Position numbers and translations under genes: made by a program. From contig OV884012.1 of assembly GCA_930367205.1 (NCBI GenBank), positions 35,374,796 through 35,438,795 on the forward strand: 64,000 nucleotides of DNA. Reading direction: 5' to 3'. This document shows, one piece after another, positions 23,101 to 32,225 of this stretch (position 1 is its first letter; each line of letters opens with the position of its first letter). The DNA comes from Acanthosoma haemorrhoidale. Its lineage: Eukaryota > Arthropoda > Insecta > Hemiptera > Acanthosomatidae. Below the pieces are notes generated by a model, which saw nothing but the letters and a program-made list of their open reading frames with translations, did not search any database and had not been told where the DNA came from.

Positions 23101-26100
23101 CAGTGCAATACTGTTTGGTTTCAAGGGCTGAGGAAATGTGATCAACAACGCGAAGGCCTTGTTGAGCAGTGGAATGTCGTTGGCGGAAGCCAAACTGGTG
23201 TGTGGGAAAAAGGTTTTTGGATTCAACAATGGGAAGTAGACGTTTTAGTAGGAGTTTCTCAAATATTTTTGAGAGGATAGGGAGTAGGCTAATTGGACGA
23301 TAAGATGAGGCGTCATTGGGTGGTTTACCGGGTTTGGCGAATAGGACAATAATGGAGTTTTTCCAGAGGAGAGGAAAGTGCGTCGTTCGGATTATGCAAT
23401 TATATATGTAGGTTAGGAAGATTATGGCTTTAGGAGGAAGTTGTTTGAGAATTTGAGGAGTAAGGAGATCATATCCAGGGGATTTTCGGTAAGTTTTTCA
23501 GAAGGTATTTAACCTCAGAGGGGTTAACGGCTTTTGGTGGAAGAGAGAGAGAGGAATAGGTGAAGTGAGGAAATCTTCCACAGTTGTGCTGTGAGTATGG
23601 CTTTGATGAGAAAGGTGAGGTGTGAAAGTATGGGTAAGATGCAGAGCAAATTCCTCCGACCTATCCCCATCCGAAGCCGCCCAGGACCCATCATCACGAC
23701 GGAGTGGGTGTGAAACAGGTTGATACTTTAGGATTTTTTTGGTTACGTTCCACAAGGAGTTATCCCTGGTGGACAGAGAGGAGAGGTAGGAATTGAAAGA
23801 ATCGGAACGGAAGGATGCCAATCGCCGCTTTACCAATCGGCAGTACTGATTGTACGTGCGACGATCAATAGGATGCCGGGATCTTTGCCACACTGTTCTG
23901 GAGCGGCGTTTGGATTGGATTAGATCTTTGAGATGCTGAGGTAAACGATTATGATTGTGGATTTTTGTGTGACGATGGGGTGACGATGCCTCCCAAGCCG
24001 ACCTCTGGACCAGAGTAGTGAAAGAATGCACTGCATCGTCTAGGTCTTGGGATGTTTTCAGGGATAATTTGAGGTTTACGGACTCTGTAAGAAGCTGACG
24101 GAAGTGGTCCCAGTCAACTGGGCCCCTAATAAATGAAGGAGGAGGCAGTTTGTGAATTGGTCTTAAGGAAATGGTTAATAATAAAGGGCTATGATCGGAG
24201 GAAAGGTCATCGAGGCGCTTGAGTGAATAGTTTAGTGTTCCTAAACTATTGTAAAAAAAGAAGTCAAGGAGATCAGGATTTCGGTTGGGATCTGATGGCC
24301 AATAGGTGGCTGTGTCAGGAGTGATAGTGGAGCAATGTTTCCGTGTGAGTGCAGACAGCAAAGCACGTCCTCGTGTATTTGTGGATCTTGACCCCCAGTG
24401 TTGGTGCTTCGCATTAAAGTCCCCACCCACAAGGAAACGATGTCCGATGGAGTCTAGAAAGGAGATGAATTGGGAGTCGGAAATGGATTTATTGGGAGGG
24501 CAGTACGTTGATGCAAGTGTAAGAGGAAAAGTGAAGGTGGTGATTGACACTGCAGTGGATTGAAGGAAATCATGTGATACCAAAGGAACTATGTGGTGGG
24601 ATATGGAGTTATGGACAATGACAGCGGTACCTGCATGAGCTGTTCCATCTGGGTGATCAGTACGATAAGTCTGGTACTGTCGAACGGTAAATGGTCGTTT
24701 GCTCGTAAGTCTTGTTTCAGTAATAAGAGCTACGTCGATCTTCTTGTCATGGAGTAGTGCTGTCAGTTCGTTAGTGTGGGTGCGAACACCATTCGCATTC
24801 CAAAGGAGAATGGATAAGGAGTCAGAAGGATCCACTTATGGATTTTGTTTAACGGGGATAAGGTAGGAGACAAGATTTGTAAGAAGGGAAATGAGAGGGG
24901 TAATTAGGGTTCTGAATTCTGTAAGGAATGATGTTAATAGGCTAGTGAGATCTGAAGAGCTTGGTGGTGAAGGAATATGCGAGATGTGTGGTTGAGGATG
25001 GGATTGGGTTTGCTGGTTGGCGGGATGAGCGGAATGCTGGGGAAGAGATACTTGCGGACGAGAAGTGGGAAGTGCCTGTGACTGCTCTCTGTTCCGAACG
25101 GCATCAGCAAAAGAGACAGAAGGCCTCAAATTTCTGGTGGGGGCGCTTCTTGAGCTACCTCTTACTGGCTTCTCTTCTTCCGGCCGGCGACGTTGCTCGC
25201 TCCTGGACTTGAGGATTCTATAGGCCTCACAGCCCTTGTAGTTGGCCGGATGGTCTTGCTGGCAGAGCACGCATACAGCAGGCGATTTTAGGGGCTTTTT
25301 GCACAATTCGCTTTTGTGCTGCCCACTACACTTTACACACCTAGGAGGGTGGTGGCAATACGATTTTGTGTGCCCATATGCCTGGCAATTATGGCATTGG
25401 ACGATGTCTCTATTGGGGTAAGGTTTTTCGACCTGTATTCTTGTGTAATACAGGGTTGTTAATTCATAAATTTTCTCCACGCCAGGTGTCCGCTCGAGAT
25501 CTACAAAAAATAACGGTAATGCCGTTTTGGTGGATTATAAGAATACTACAGTTACTGTTTTGCTGTAGACATCACGATATACATTAGATGCATGAATGCC
25601 AAGAGAGCTCTTTAACAGGTGGAATCAGCCTGCTACGAGATCGGCGATAGATTGGGGAAGCTCAACATTACAGTGAACGCCGGATAGACTGACTCCATAA
25701 TATTCTCATTACAAGAGGGAAAGACACCGCTGCCTGGCCTATAGGGGTCCGCGTAAGGGGATTGGGGCCCGACTGTCCGGCAGGGCAGGAGGAAACCCCC
25801 AGTTGCCAAGCGCCTACCACCACGTCCACATGATCTGTTCCGTGTTCTGGGCAGGCCGAGGGGATTGGGGCCCACCTGTCCTGTGGACGGGAGGTGACCC
25901 CCAGTTTGCCTGGCGCCTATTGTCACGTTCCGGCTTGGTCTTTGCGTGCAAATTGGCCCGGAGATAGGGGGCCCGACCGTCCTTTGGGAGAGTTGACACT
26001 GCCAGTTGACCAGGGGGTCGGGTCCTGCTTCTCCCGTTGGATGGGTAGGGTGTTCCCCGGCTGCTTAGTGCCTCCGTCACGTTCCGGCTTTGTCTGTGCG

Positions 26101-27652
26101 TGCGGGCTTGCCAGGGGATTGGGGCCCGACAGTGTCGTGTAGGACTGGAGAAGACTCCGGTTCGCCTCGTGCTTGTCGGTGCGCCCGGTTCAGGCTAACG
26201 CTAGGCTTGTGCCAGGCGGTATACGTTCTCCATTGCCTGCCCTATAGGAGCACAGAAAATTCTCCCTCAAACAGCGTTGTATACTTGGGCACAAAAATGG
26301 CCCGTCACTTCTGTTTTTGTGGCCATTTTACGAAGAAACTGAAACAAGTATGCTTGAAGTTTAATCGGCTCACACACTTGCTGACATCTTCCCAATCTAC
26401 CATTGTGCCTCAAGCTGATAATATACAATAGCATACTCATTCCAGCTCCGCTGTACGGTACAGAGCTTGTTAGTCATCTAACAGGAATGACTCCAGGGAT
26501 TTTAAACGAGTTACTCATGAAAGTGGTCCGACATACTTCATTCCAGCAGCGGAAAAATCGTGAACTGCACGAAGACTGAGTTGGCTACAGTGGATGAGTT
26601 CATTCGCTCTAGACTTATCAAATTCTTCGACTCGTAGAAATTCCTAGCCAACCCTGAGCTCAACACGATATCCCCACCTTCATAGCATCATTGATGGTTT
26701 CAGGCAGTCGAAGCAAGAATACTATAGGTAAAGCTATTTGGTTAGTTAGTTTGTAAGTTAGCCATTATATAGTTTTAGATCCCTCTCTCTGTGATCCGAA
26801 GGCGAGCACCGTCACCTGGTCCTGTTTGCATTAACCGTGATCCAATATTTGTTAGTTTGTAAGAATTGCTTAAAATGCATGTTAGCATTGCAGTACAAGG
26901 AGCCCACTTCATTTCAATATGCATTATTTGTATATAGTCACCTTTTAATAATTTAAATAAATAGGGTTTAATAAAAGAGGGGGGAGCTCAAGTCAGCAGT
27001 CTTTAGCTCACCTATGAAATGTGGTCGTTTCCACTGCGCTGGCTGCTTACTGCTCTACTCAAACCATGGCTTTCTTATTCATTTACCTCTTCCTTCCTAA
27101 TTCGTTTCCTTACCTCTGCACCTATCTATTCCTTATTTCCTGGATCTAGTATTGGTGATGTCATCCTCCATAATCTTCCTAGTACAGTTTCCCAGCTTCT
27201 ACCAGCTAGACAAAATTCTCCTTTGAAGAGACTTATTTCATATAGGCAATTACTTCTAGGGCACCACAACCTTCCTAGTGACACTCCTCCAGTGGTTCAC
27301 TCTGCCTCTTTTCGGTTCATACTTGCCATTGGGGATGATTTTTGCCTACACTTGGATCTTGAGTGTGAATTTATGTTTACTTCAAGACCGTGTAAACTAC
27401 CTTACCTAAACACCTGTTTCTCTCTTGTGATCACTGTGCACTGTAGGGGCACACCTTCCACAATCTATTGAAGTCATTTCATCTGAATTTATCTCTTTCT
27501 CTGCCACTGGGGTCGGGTCAAATAGAGACCCCCCTTGGTGGCGTTCCCCTTCATCTCTTACATGAATATTTCAATTTTTTTATTTCTTTATTTCTGTTAC
27601 AGAACTCAAAAATCTCCAGACACGTATGGAAGAACTGGTTAATGCAATGTGA
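14159..27652 (+). CDS. COMMD4: COMM domain-containing protein 4 (COMMD4-like), 5' partial
   Basis: Four coding exons join in frame: 14159-14198 (YAKLRELSKAASLE), 14403-14544 (to the conserved ELEQLGL), 20797-20996 and 27603-27652, which ends ELKNLQTRMEELVNAM and TGA at 27650-27652. All have GT-AG borders and compatible phases (1, 2, 1). The product, 143 residues as seen, matches COMMD4 from about its residue 50: an N-terminal helical part ending QLGL, then the COMM domain (YSSERNKIMDRL..., WITLHLSHTD, TSEQAHLLLGELKNLQ). COMMD proteins form the Commander complex, which recycles endosomal cargo and affects copper handling and NF-kB signalling. The first ~50 residues are missing from what I can see. 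The 6.25-kb and 6.6-kb introns are filled with mariner and LINE insertions. Assignment to COMMD4 rather than another COMMD rests on alignment by eye. Confidence 0.85.
14903..15560 (+). mobile_element. Jockey-like LINE 3' fragment (RT C-terminus plus 3' UTR)
   Basis: The + strand reads IENKLLIYKVILKRIWTYGI, then VLRTIVKVPYYVSNKTLHND and on to PRRLKWQ. This matches the C-terminal end of the LINE at 22148-24835 with scattered substitutions and stops. From about 15260 it matches that element's 3' UTR (…CATGTCCTGAGC…CTCTCGCGCTC…). A 5'-truncated and clearly older copy of the same family. Confidence 0.85.
16817..18104 (-). mobile_element. mariner transposon (1288 bp), inactive
   Basis: Terminal inverted repeats CGAGGGTGGTCTGAAAA (left) and the complement of TTTTCAGACCACTCTCG (right) match over about 28 bases with few differences. 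Each end is flanked by the TA target duplication (16815-16816, 18105-18106). The 1.29-kb length is standard for mariner. It lies inside a COMMD4 intron, antisense to the gene. Confidence 0.93.
16881..17935 (-). pseudogene. mariner transposase, broken
   Basis: The frame starts at the ATG 17935-17933 (MKMDKIEYRAVIKY), hits a TAG at 17893-17891, then is open for 216 codons (17887-17237) through both helix-turn-helix regions and the linker. The first catalytic Asp lies in TVDETWIHHY. A deletion near 17245 shifts the frame. The continuing frame has the second Asp (HQDNAPSHTS). Another one-base loss near 17085 comes just before the third Asp in PSDFFLFPHLK, giving the mariner D,D34D order. The TAA at 16883-16881 follows YVEK. 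Total about 350 codons, the usual mariner size, with one stop and two frameshifts. Confidence 0.9.
18107..19840. other. AT-rich intron DNA with possible decayed repeats
   Basis: Mostly AT-rich. Two slightly GC-richer pieces (about 18955-19095 and 19240-19400) look like old repeat remains, but I cannot place them in a family. A short (TA)n run is near 18559-18572. Confidence 0.35.
19990..20530 (-). mobile_element. Degenerate LINE-like fragment
   Basis: In one - strand frame, 20120-20055 reads QNCTNCAELDIIEHVFTSKF. This resembles the Cys-x2-Cys ... Glu-His knuckle found after the RT/RNase H domain of several insect LINE lineages. The upstream - strand sequence (SVEELALTLPRKWKAHLGDL) is GC-richer than the surroundings. 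Many stops; family uncertain. Confidence 0.4.
21283..21580 (+). mobile_element. LINE 3' UTR fragment, inverted to the neighbouring LINE
   Basis: About 290 bp nearly identical to the 3' UTR of the LINE at 21838-22140 but in opposite orientation. It includes CATGTCCTGAGCGTCTGTGG, the doubled TGTAAATATTGTATGAATGAG unit and the terminal TTGCACAATAAAGGAA. It ends in the same place as the LINE 3' end, so it is a short 5'-truncated insertion of the same family. Confidence 0.85.
22148..24835 (-). pseudogene. LINE ORF2 (endonuclease + reverse transcriptase), one stop
   Basis: 895 codons in one frame, interrupted only by a TGA at 23500-23498. Residues 1-220 are an apurinic-like endonuclease (ILLWNANGVRTHTNEL, LITETRL, VGGDFNAKHQHWGS, SSDHSPLLL). 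After the stop the reverse transcriptase follows: SSYRPISLLPILSKIFEKLL, FGFRQRHSTAQQ, DIAQAFDRVWHAGLLYKL, AGVPQGSVLGP and the catalytic FADD box (ATFADDTAVLS). The C-terminal region (WTYGIELWG, LRTIVNAPYYVSN) ends at a stop at 22150-22148. The length equals intact Jockey-clade ORF2. The frame is continuous with ORF1, separated by a single TAA. Confidence 0.88.
24836..25700 (-). pseudogene. LINE ORF1 (Gag-like, zinc knuckles)
   Basis: The open part (25480-24836, 214 codons) begins inside the conserved Jockey Gag region (ALPLFFVDLERTPGVEKIY lies just upstream across a frame change). Zinc knuckles follow: CHNCQAYGHTKSYC, CVKCSGQHKSELC and CVLCQQDHPANYKGC. The C-terminal tail is Pro/Ser/Gln-rich, then hydrophobic. 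Upstream, sense continues as LPQSIADLVAG and IHASNVYRDVYSKT in shifted frames, so the true N-terminus lies near 25700 or beyond. Jockey ORF1 proteins bind the element RNA and direct it to the nucleus. Confidence 0.8.
25700..26240 (-). repeat. GC-rich tandem repeats in the LINE 5' region
   Basis: The motif GGGGATTGGGGCCCGACTGT or close variants recurs at about 25757, 25859, 25962 and 26113 (spacing ~102, 103, 151). CGTTCCGGCTT-GTCT-TGCG recurs at about 25927 and 26078. The block is far richer in G and C than anything else in the window and lies just upstream of LINE ORF1, so it is probably the promoter-bearing 5' UTR of the LINE. Confidence 0.65.
26430..26700 (+). mobile_element. Fragment of a second, related LINE (RT C-terminus)
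   Basis: Across frames the + strand reads LYGTELVSHLTGMTPGILN, then NRELHED and VDEFIRSRLIKFFDS. This follows the same pattern as LHNDL...LELIRSKFIKFYS in the main LINE but is too different to be the same family. Heavily decayed. Confidence 0.5.
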
Positions 27653-27706
27653 AATAACTGTTGTAAATTTACTTTTTGTCTAACACATTACCACTGTGGT
27701 ACCTGT
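27630..27706 (+). repeat. COMMD4 terminal exon end and 3' UTR, copy 1
   Basis: The end of the last coding exon with its stop and about 55 bases of 3' UTR. It is repeated at 28322-28398 with about five differences in 77 bases. Confidence 0.8.
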
Positions 27707-27869
27707 TTATAAATTGAGGATAATTACACGATGGTTTGATGAGATTAGTAAAAATGGAAAGAAAAAAAAATAAGCTTAAGTATTTGAATAACATTACAAA
27801 CATCCCTTGTAATTTTGTGAAACTGGTCCTGCTATATTAAGTATTATATCGTTCACGTGTGTAACATTG

Positions 27870-28650
27870 CAAAATGTTCCTGAATCCTTTCGTGTCTTTG
27901 TGTTATGTAATGCTGTAGATTCAGTCTATTCATAGATATTATAAATGAATCTTTCATTCCTTATATGAGGCAATTGTGGCATTTTTGTCAGCTTAAAGTA
28001 ATAATTTTATTTGCTTGGGAAATTTTTAATTTTTATATTTTGAATATGTCTTAGTATTTTTGTTAGTTACTTTTCTTTTGTTTTTTTTCATTAGAGTATA
28101 TTTACCCATGTCAAGTATAATTTAATAATTATAACCATGATATGTAAAACAACATTATTTTTAGTAGTTAAGTAGGAAAAATTGTAAAATATTAAATTAA
28201 AGTTTCAACATTTACTTTTTATCAGCCAGACCCATATTGTTAAAATTATCTTTTATTTTCAAATATTAGTATTATACTTTTAATTCTTCCCATACTCACA
28301 ATACTACATATTCTCATCATCAAGAACTGGTGAATGCAATGTGAAAAAACTGCTATAAATTTACTTTTTGTCTAACACATTACCACTGCGGTACCTGTCA
28401 GTAATAATAATAAGTGAGTAACAGTAATAATCAGTAAGTGAGTGGTCTGTGCAGTGTGATGTTAACTGATGACAAATTTTTCTGGTCGCAGATTGACTTA
28501 TTACTGTTATTTAAAGTGGTGTTTATTAGAATAAATTATTTTACTTCAAGTGATTATGAGTGATGAAGCGCAATCTCGCGTGGATCACTCAGTGTAAATG
28601 GGATCAAGCCAGTTTTATTTGCATTTGTACATTTTCACCTCATTGACCTT
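27870..28650. repeat. Old duplication downstream of COMMD4, unit A
   Basis: Segments around 27879-28200 (GTGTTATGTAATGCTGTAGA...), 28440-28540 (AGTGAGTGGTCTGT...) and 28557-28640 (CACTCAGTGTAAATGGGATC) recur in the same order about 1.12-1.2 kb to the right with many substitutions and indels. Possibly part of the COMMD4 3' UTR region. No ORF. Confidence 0.65.
28322..28398 (+). repeat. Duplicate of the COMMD4 terminal exon end, copy 2
   Basis: AAGAACTGGTGAATGCAATG followed by TGA and the same 3' UTR start (ACTTTTTGTCTAACACATTA). Only the last few codons are present and there is no acceptor beside them, so it is a pseudo-exon. Confidence 0.75.
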
Positions 28651-29084
28651 AGAAGAATTGTGTAATACAGTGGCTGAAGCTGTATTTACATTTACATAAA
28701 GTTGCCTGTGCCAAACGAGAATATATGTTCTCTGTATATTAATTTTCTATATCTTCAGTTTCAATCAAATTGCATGCTGGGTAAATATAAATAGCAAATT
28801 GACACCCCAGCAGAGTCTTCTAACGTCAGGTTAGTACTAGTCATAATTCAATCTACTGTTCCTAAAAAAGTTCTCAAAAATAAAGACTAATTACAAGGAA
28901 GCTTCAGAATGTCAATATTACTTATATAAATTCTTCAGTGCATTTTCATATAAACTATGATTGGCATGAATAACAGTAGATACATTCCTTTTAATTTTGT
29001 GAATGCATTCATGTTTAACACTTTTGTAAAATAATCCATATTTTTATCCATAGCCTTGTACTTTTATGATATTGTCTTAAATCA

Positions 29085-29830
29085 TTGGTGCGTTTTTGTG
29101 TTATGTAATGCTGTAGATTCAGTGTATCTATAGAGATCAGTATAAAGGGATCTTTCATTGCTTATATCAGCCATTTGTGTTGTTTTTGTTTGCTTACCTG
29201 TTTGTGTAATTATTCTTCCCAATACAGCATGATTATAACACAATATAATAATTTTATTTGTTCAGGAAATTTTTCTTTTTTTTCTTTTGAATATGTCTAA
29301 GTACTTTTATAAGTTTTGCATTATAATATACCCATGCTAAGTATAATTCAATAATTATAATTATAACATGTAAAACATCTTTTTTTTTTTAGCAGTAGTT
29401 TATGAAACATAATAGGAAAAATTGTAAAATATTTCCATTAACATCATTTAAAAATAAGATTTACTTATCATCAGTCAAACTCTCATTCTTAAAATTATCT
29501 TTTACTTTCATATATTTGTTGTGAACTTTCATTTGTTCTTATTGGATAATAGTGAAGTGAGTGGTCTGTATAGTGTGATCTTTCTGTTGACAAGTGTTTT
29601 GGATAACAGAATTATTACTGCTACTTAAAGTGGTGTTTATGCTAATGCCCTCATAATACTCTCATCTCATGCTTAGCAACCCAAAGTGATACCGAAGACG
29701 GAGGTGGTCTGATGAGTGATGTAGTCTAATCTTGCATCTATCACTCAGTGTACATGGGATCAAGCCTGTTTTGCTTACATCTGTGTGAGATTGCCTGTGC
29801 CAAGTGAGAATAAACTAAAAAAAAAATGTC
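29085..29830. repeat. Old duplication downstream of COMMD4, unit B
   Basis: Diverged second copy of unit A, in the same orientation (29091-29460, 29560-29640, 29705-29790). I judge the identity to be of the order of 80-90 percent in matched blocks by eye. No gene recognised between 27653 and 29882. Confidence 0.65.
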
Positions 29831-29882
29831 TGTGCCTATTAAGTTTACTCTTTTCTATATCTACAGTTTCATGTTGCAAACT

Positions 29883-32225
29883 GTGTGAATAATGAATTTA
29901 CGGCCCAACCGACTTTCAAGTATTCTTGTGTAATTTCCGCTAATGTGAAAACATCATGCTAGTAGTAGTAGTAGTAGTAGTAGCTTTTCCTGACAGCGAT
30001 TGTTCTTATTGGTTGAGAGCATCAACACCATTTATACCTCTCAACATATTCTTTAATGCATTTTCATATAAACTGTGATTGCCTGTCAAAGGAGCTCAAC
30101 TTGGTGGTTTAAGATTTTCCGGATGTTATTTGATATGTATAGGTATGATGTGAATTGACTTTTCATCATTATTCTTGAATCTACTGTTGAATGGTATAAC
30201 TAGGATAAGATATTATATGCTAAGCTTGAGGAGCAAGGGAGGACTCAAAATTCACAGCTAAGGAATAGACTGGTGTTGGAGAAGAGATCTGTAAATGGAC
30301 CGTCACCCTGAAGCTATTATGACTGTAGAAGAGGAGAAGATTATGAATGCATGTGAATTGACTTTAAGCCTCGCTCTGAAGGTAAACTCACATCATTGGT
30401 GTCTTGTCAAAGACGACAACTTTACAAGGAAATACTCTGTAATTGCTAAGTCTAAAGAGTAACCCATTATTTTCTGACTTTAAAGGTTTCTCAAGTCACT
30501 TCTCAGAAACTATTTAACATTTAATTTTCTGATTTGTCCCTATTCCTTAGGAAAAATTTAAGACAGAGAAATCAAATATGTTCCAGGAAAATGCATTTTA
30601 GATATTTATTTACTGAAGATGGTATTTTCTCTGGTGGAGATGTTTCAAAAAATGAACATATCAAAAATACAAAGAAGTACTATTTTTTTTACAATCTTTT
30701 AACAAGTAATTAAGAAAATCACGTAGAGCACCTTAAGTATTTATTGATTATTCACTTTACAGGCCCATCATTTCGTTTATATGCATTTAAAAAATACGAT
30801 TCAATTCATAATTGATGCGTACAAATTTCAGCCGATAAATATTTTTTAACAAGTGAAAAAAAAAAAATGCGAGACGACTGATTCTGGGATCAACCAATGC
30901 ATTTCTAATTATATTGATATAATGACGGCCTAGCTTCATAAGGAGGCCGGACAAAACATGAGATTTCCTTTCAGTCCGTGGCAAGATATTGACAGTTTGC
31001 GCTAGTCTACTGCAGGAAGTATCTCTTCTCGTAGAATAATTTCTGAGAGAAATCTGGTTCCGAGCTGTTCCTTAGACAATCCTTAGACAATGCATCTACA
31101 GTTAATCTCGACTGAAGAGCTAAACCTGTACGACATCGCATACCATCTCACTGAAATGACCCAGTAGCCTCACATCCGCGAAAGAACTAGTGCACCAGGA
31201 TAAAACCGTTTTAAGTCTGCACCATTTACCTGAGACATTGACGTCCGACCCCCTCCCCCAGCGAACTAGGAGCCACAGATCCTCATAAAACAGCACATCC
31301 CAAAAGTCAAATGTCTGCAACTGGTATGAGAAACAGGTAGCCCGTGGCAGACCACCGTGCAGTGCCATTAGTTAAACCACTGCACATGATGGGTAAAATT
31401 TCCATCAGTTATTTTTCCTTTGGCGAATCATAAGGGTTGTATTTTCAAGGGCGTTCCTAAGCTTCCCCACTTCCCACCATAGAAGTGTTCCCATCTTGGC
31501 TGTAAGTTGTGTCTATATCTTGCACTATCGACCTTTTTCCAATGTTAATTAGTTTTCTTAGGTACCTGGTACCGCTGGTTTAATATGAAAGGATATAGTT
31601 GATTTTACCAAACGGGTGCTAATGCCATTCAAAACCTTAAGCTTACCGGCTGTCTAATCAGGTGTCCATGCACCATCTTTTACCATAGTTTTTATAATAT
31701 ACTCTTCAGGGATTCGGCCAATACTACTTGGTCTGAAATATACCGTTAATCTTTTATATGAGGGTGGTAAATGGTTGTCTGGTCCTTTGTTTACTGTTTA
31801 TAACTTAAATAATGTTTTTTCTTCTGCTAGGATAATGCTACAGCCAGAGGCGTAACTACAGGGTGGCAGGGCTGGCAAAATGCCACGGGCCCCCGACCCA
31901 AGAGGGCCCCGGCCCAAGTGGCCGCGAGCTCAGAAATATTGTTTTAATATTGTACCTATTTATAAAAATATTAAAATATATATACCATAATACAAATTAT
32001 TGGTTGTGGGTAACTAAACTACTCGTAAGTATAATAAAGCCTAATGATAGGGCCCCCATTAAAGGAATTTGCCACGGGCGCCAGATGATATAGTTACGCC
32101 ACTGGCTACAGCCAAGGCACGCATCGATTATCCCGCCGTTCAAACCCACTGTATCATAGATCTCCTTTGCTGATTTCGTCCTTCGTTTATGTAAGGATTG
32201 TTCCTTTATTCTTTATAAACATATA
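29883..32225. repeat. Tandem duplication of 2343 bp, copy 1
   Basis: Starts GTGTGAATAATGAATTTACG and ends CTTTATAAACATATA. Every landmark I checked recurs exactly 2343 bases to the right, including the (TAG)n run, three identical ORF shadows and the MITE with its target duplications. I found no difference between the copies. It includes a small stretch with - strand ORFs (30787-30984, 31120-31368) of no known family. Confidence 0.95.
31845..32104. mobile_element. hAT-type MITE (260 bp), copy 1
   Basis: Ends CAGAGGCGTAACTA and TAGTTACGCCACTG form a 14-bp terminal inverted repeat with one mismatch. The 8-bp sequence GCTACAGC is duplicated on both sides (31837-31844 and 32105-32112). CAG-type ends plus an 8-bp duplication are the signature of the hAT superfamily. 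No transposase is encoded; the + strand ORF through it (31863-32093) is non-functional. Confidence 0.9.

Larger units (their letters stand above)
21838..26240 (-). mobile_element. Jockey-like LINE, near full length, inactive
   Basis: On the - strand, in order: a GC-rich 5' region with tandem repeats (about 26240-25700), ORF1 with three CCHC-type zinc knuckles, ORF2 with endonuclease and reverse transcriptase, and a 3' UTR of about 300 bases with an AATAAA-containing end. It finishes in TTATTATTATTATTAT, a microsatellite-like tail. Arrangement and sequence fit the Jockey clade. ORF1 is disrupted at its N-terminal side (stops near 25535 and 25610) and ORF2 has one in-frame TGA. No clear target duplication was found. 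Confidence 0.85.
20997..27602 (+). other. COMMD4 last intron, filled with LINE copies
   Basis: Donor GTAAAT follows 20996 and acceptor TTCTGTTACAG precedes 27603. It holds a LINE 3' UTR fragment (21283-21580, +), a long - strand LINE (about 21838-26240), a related LINE fragment (26430-26700, +) and about 900 bases of unrecognised DNA (26700-27600). In this last stretch a + strand ORF (27019-27471) has no known domain. Confidence 0.75.

Noticed and set aside
24961..26431. Several + strand ORFs over the LINE 5' half and GC-rich block
   Set aside because: Antisense shadows of LINE ORF1 and of the tandem GC-rich repeats.
27019..27471. 150-codon + strand ORF in COMMD4 last intron
   Set aside because: No domain, no match I recognise, and it lies inside the intron. 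Treated as chance or unclassified repeat.
29960..29982. Short TAG repeat as CRISPR-like or satellite array
   Set aside because: Plain trinucleotide microsatellite; no spacer structure, and the genome is eukaryotic.
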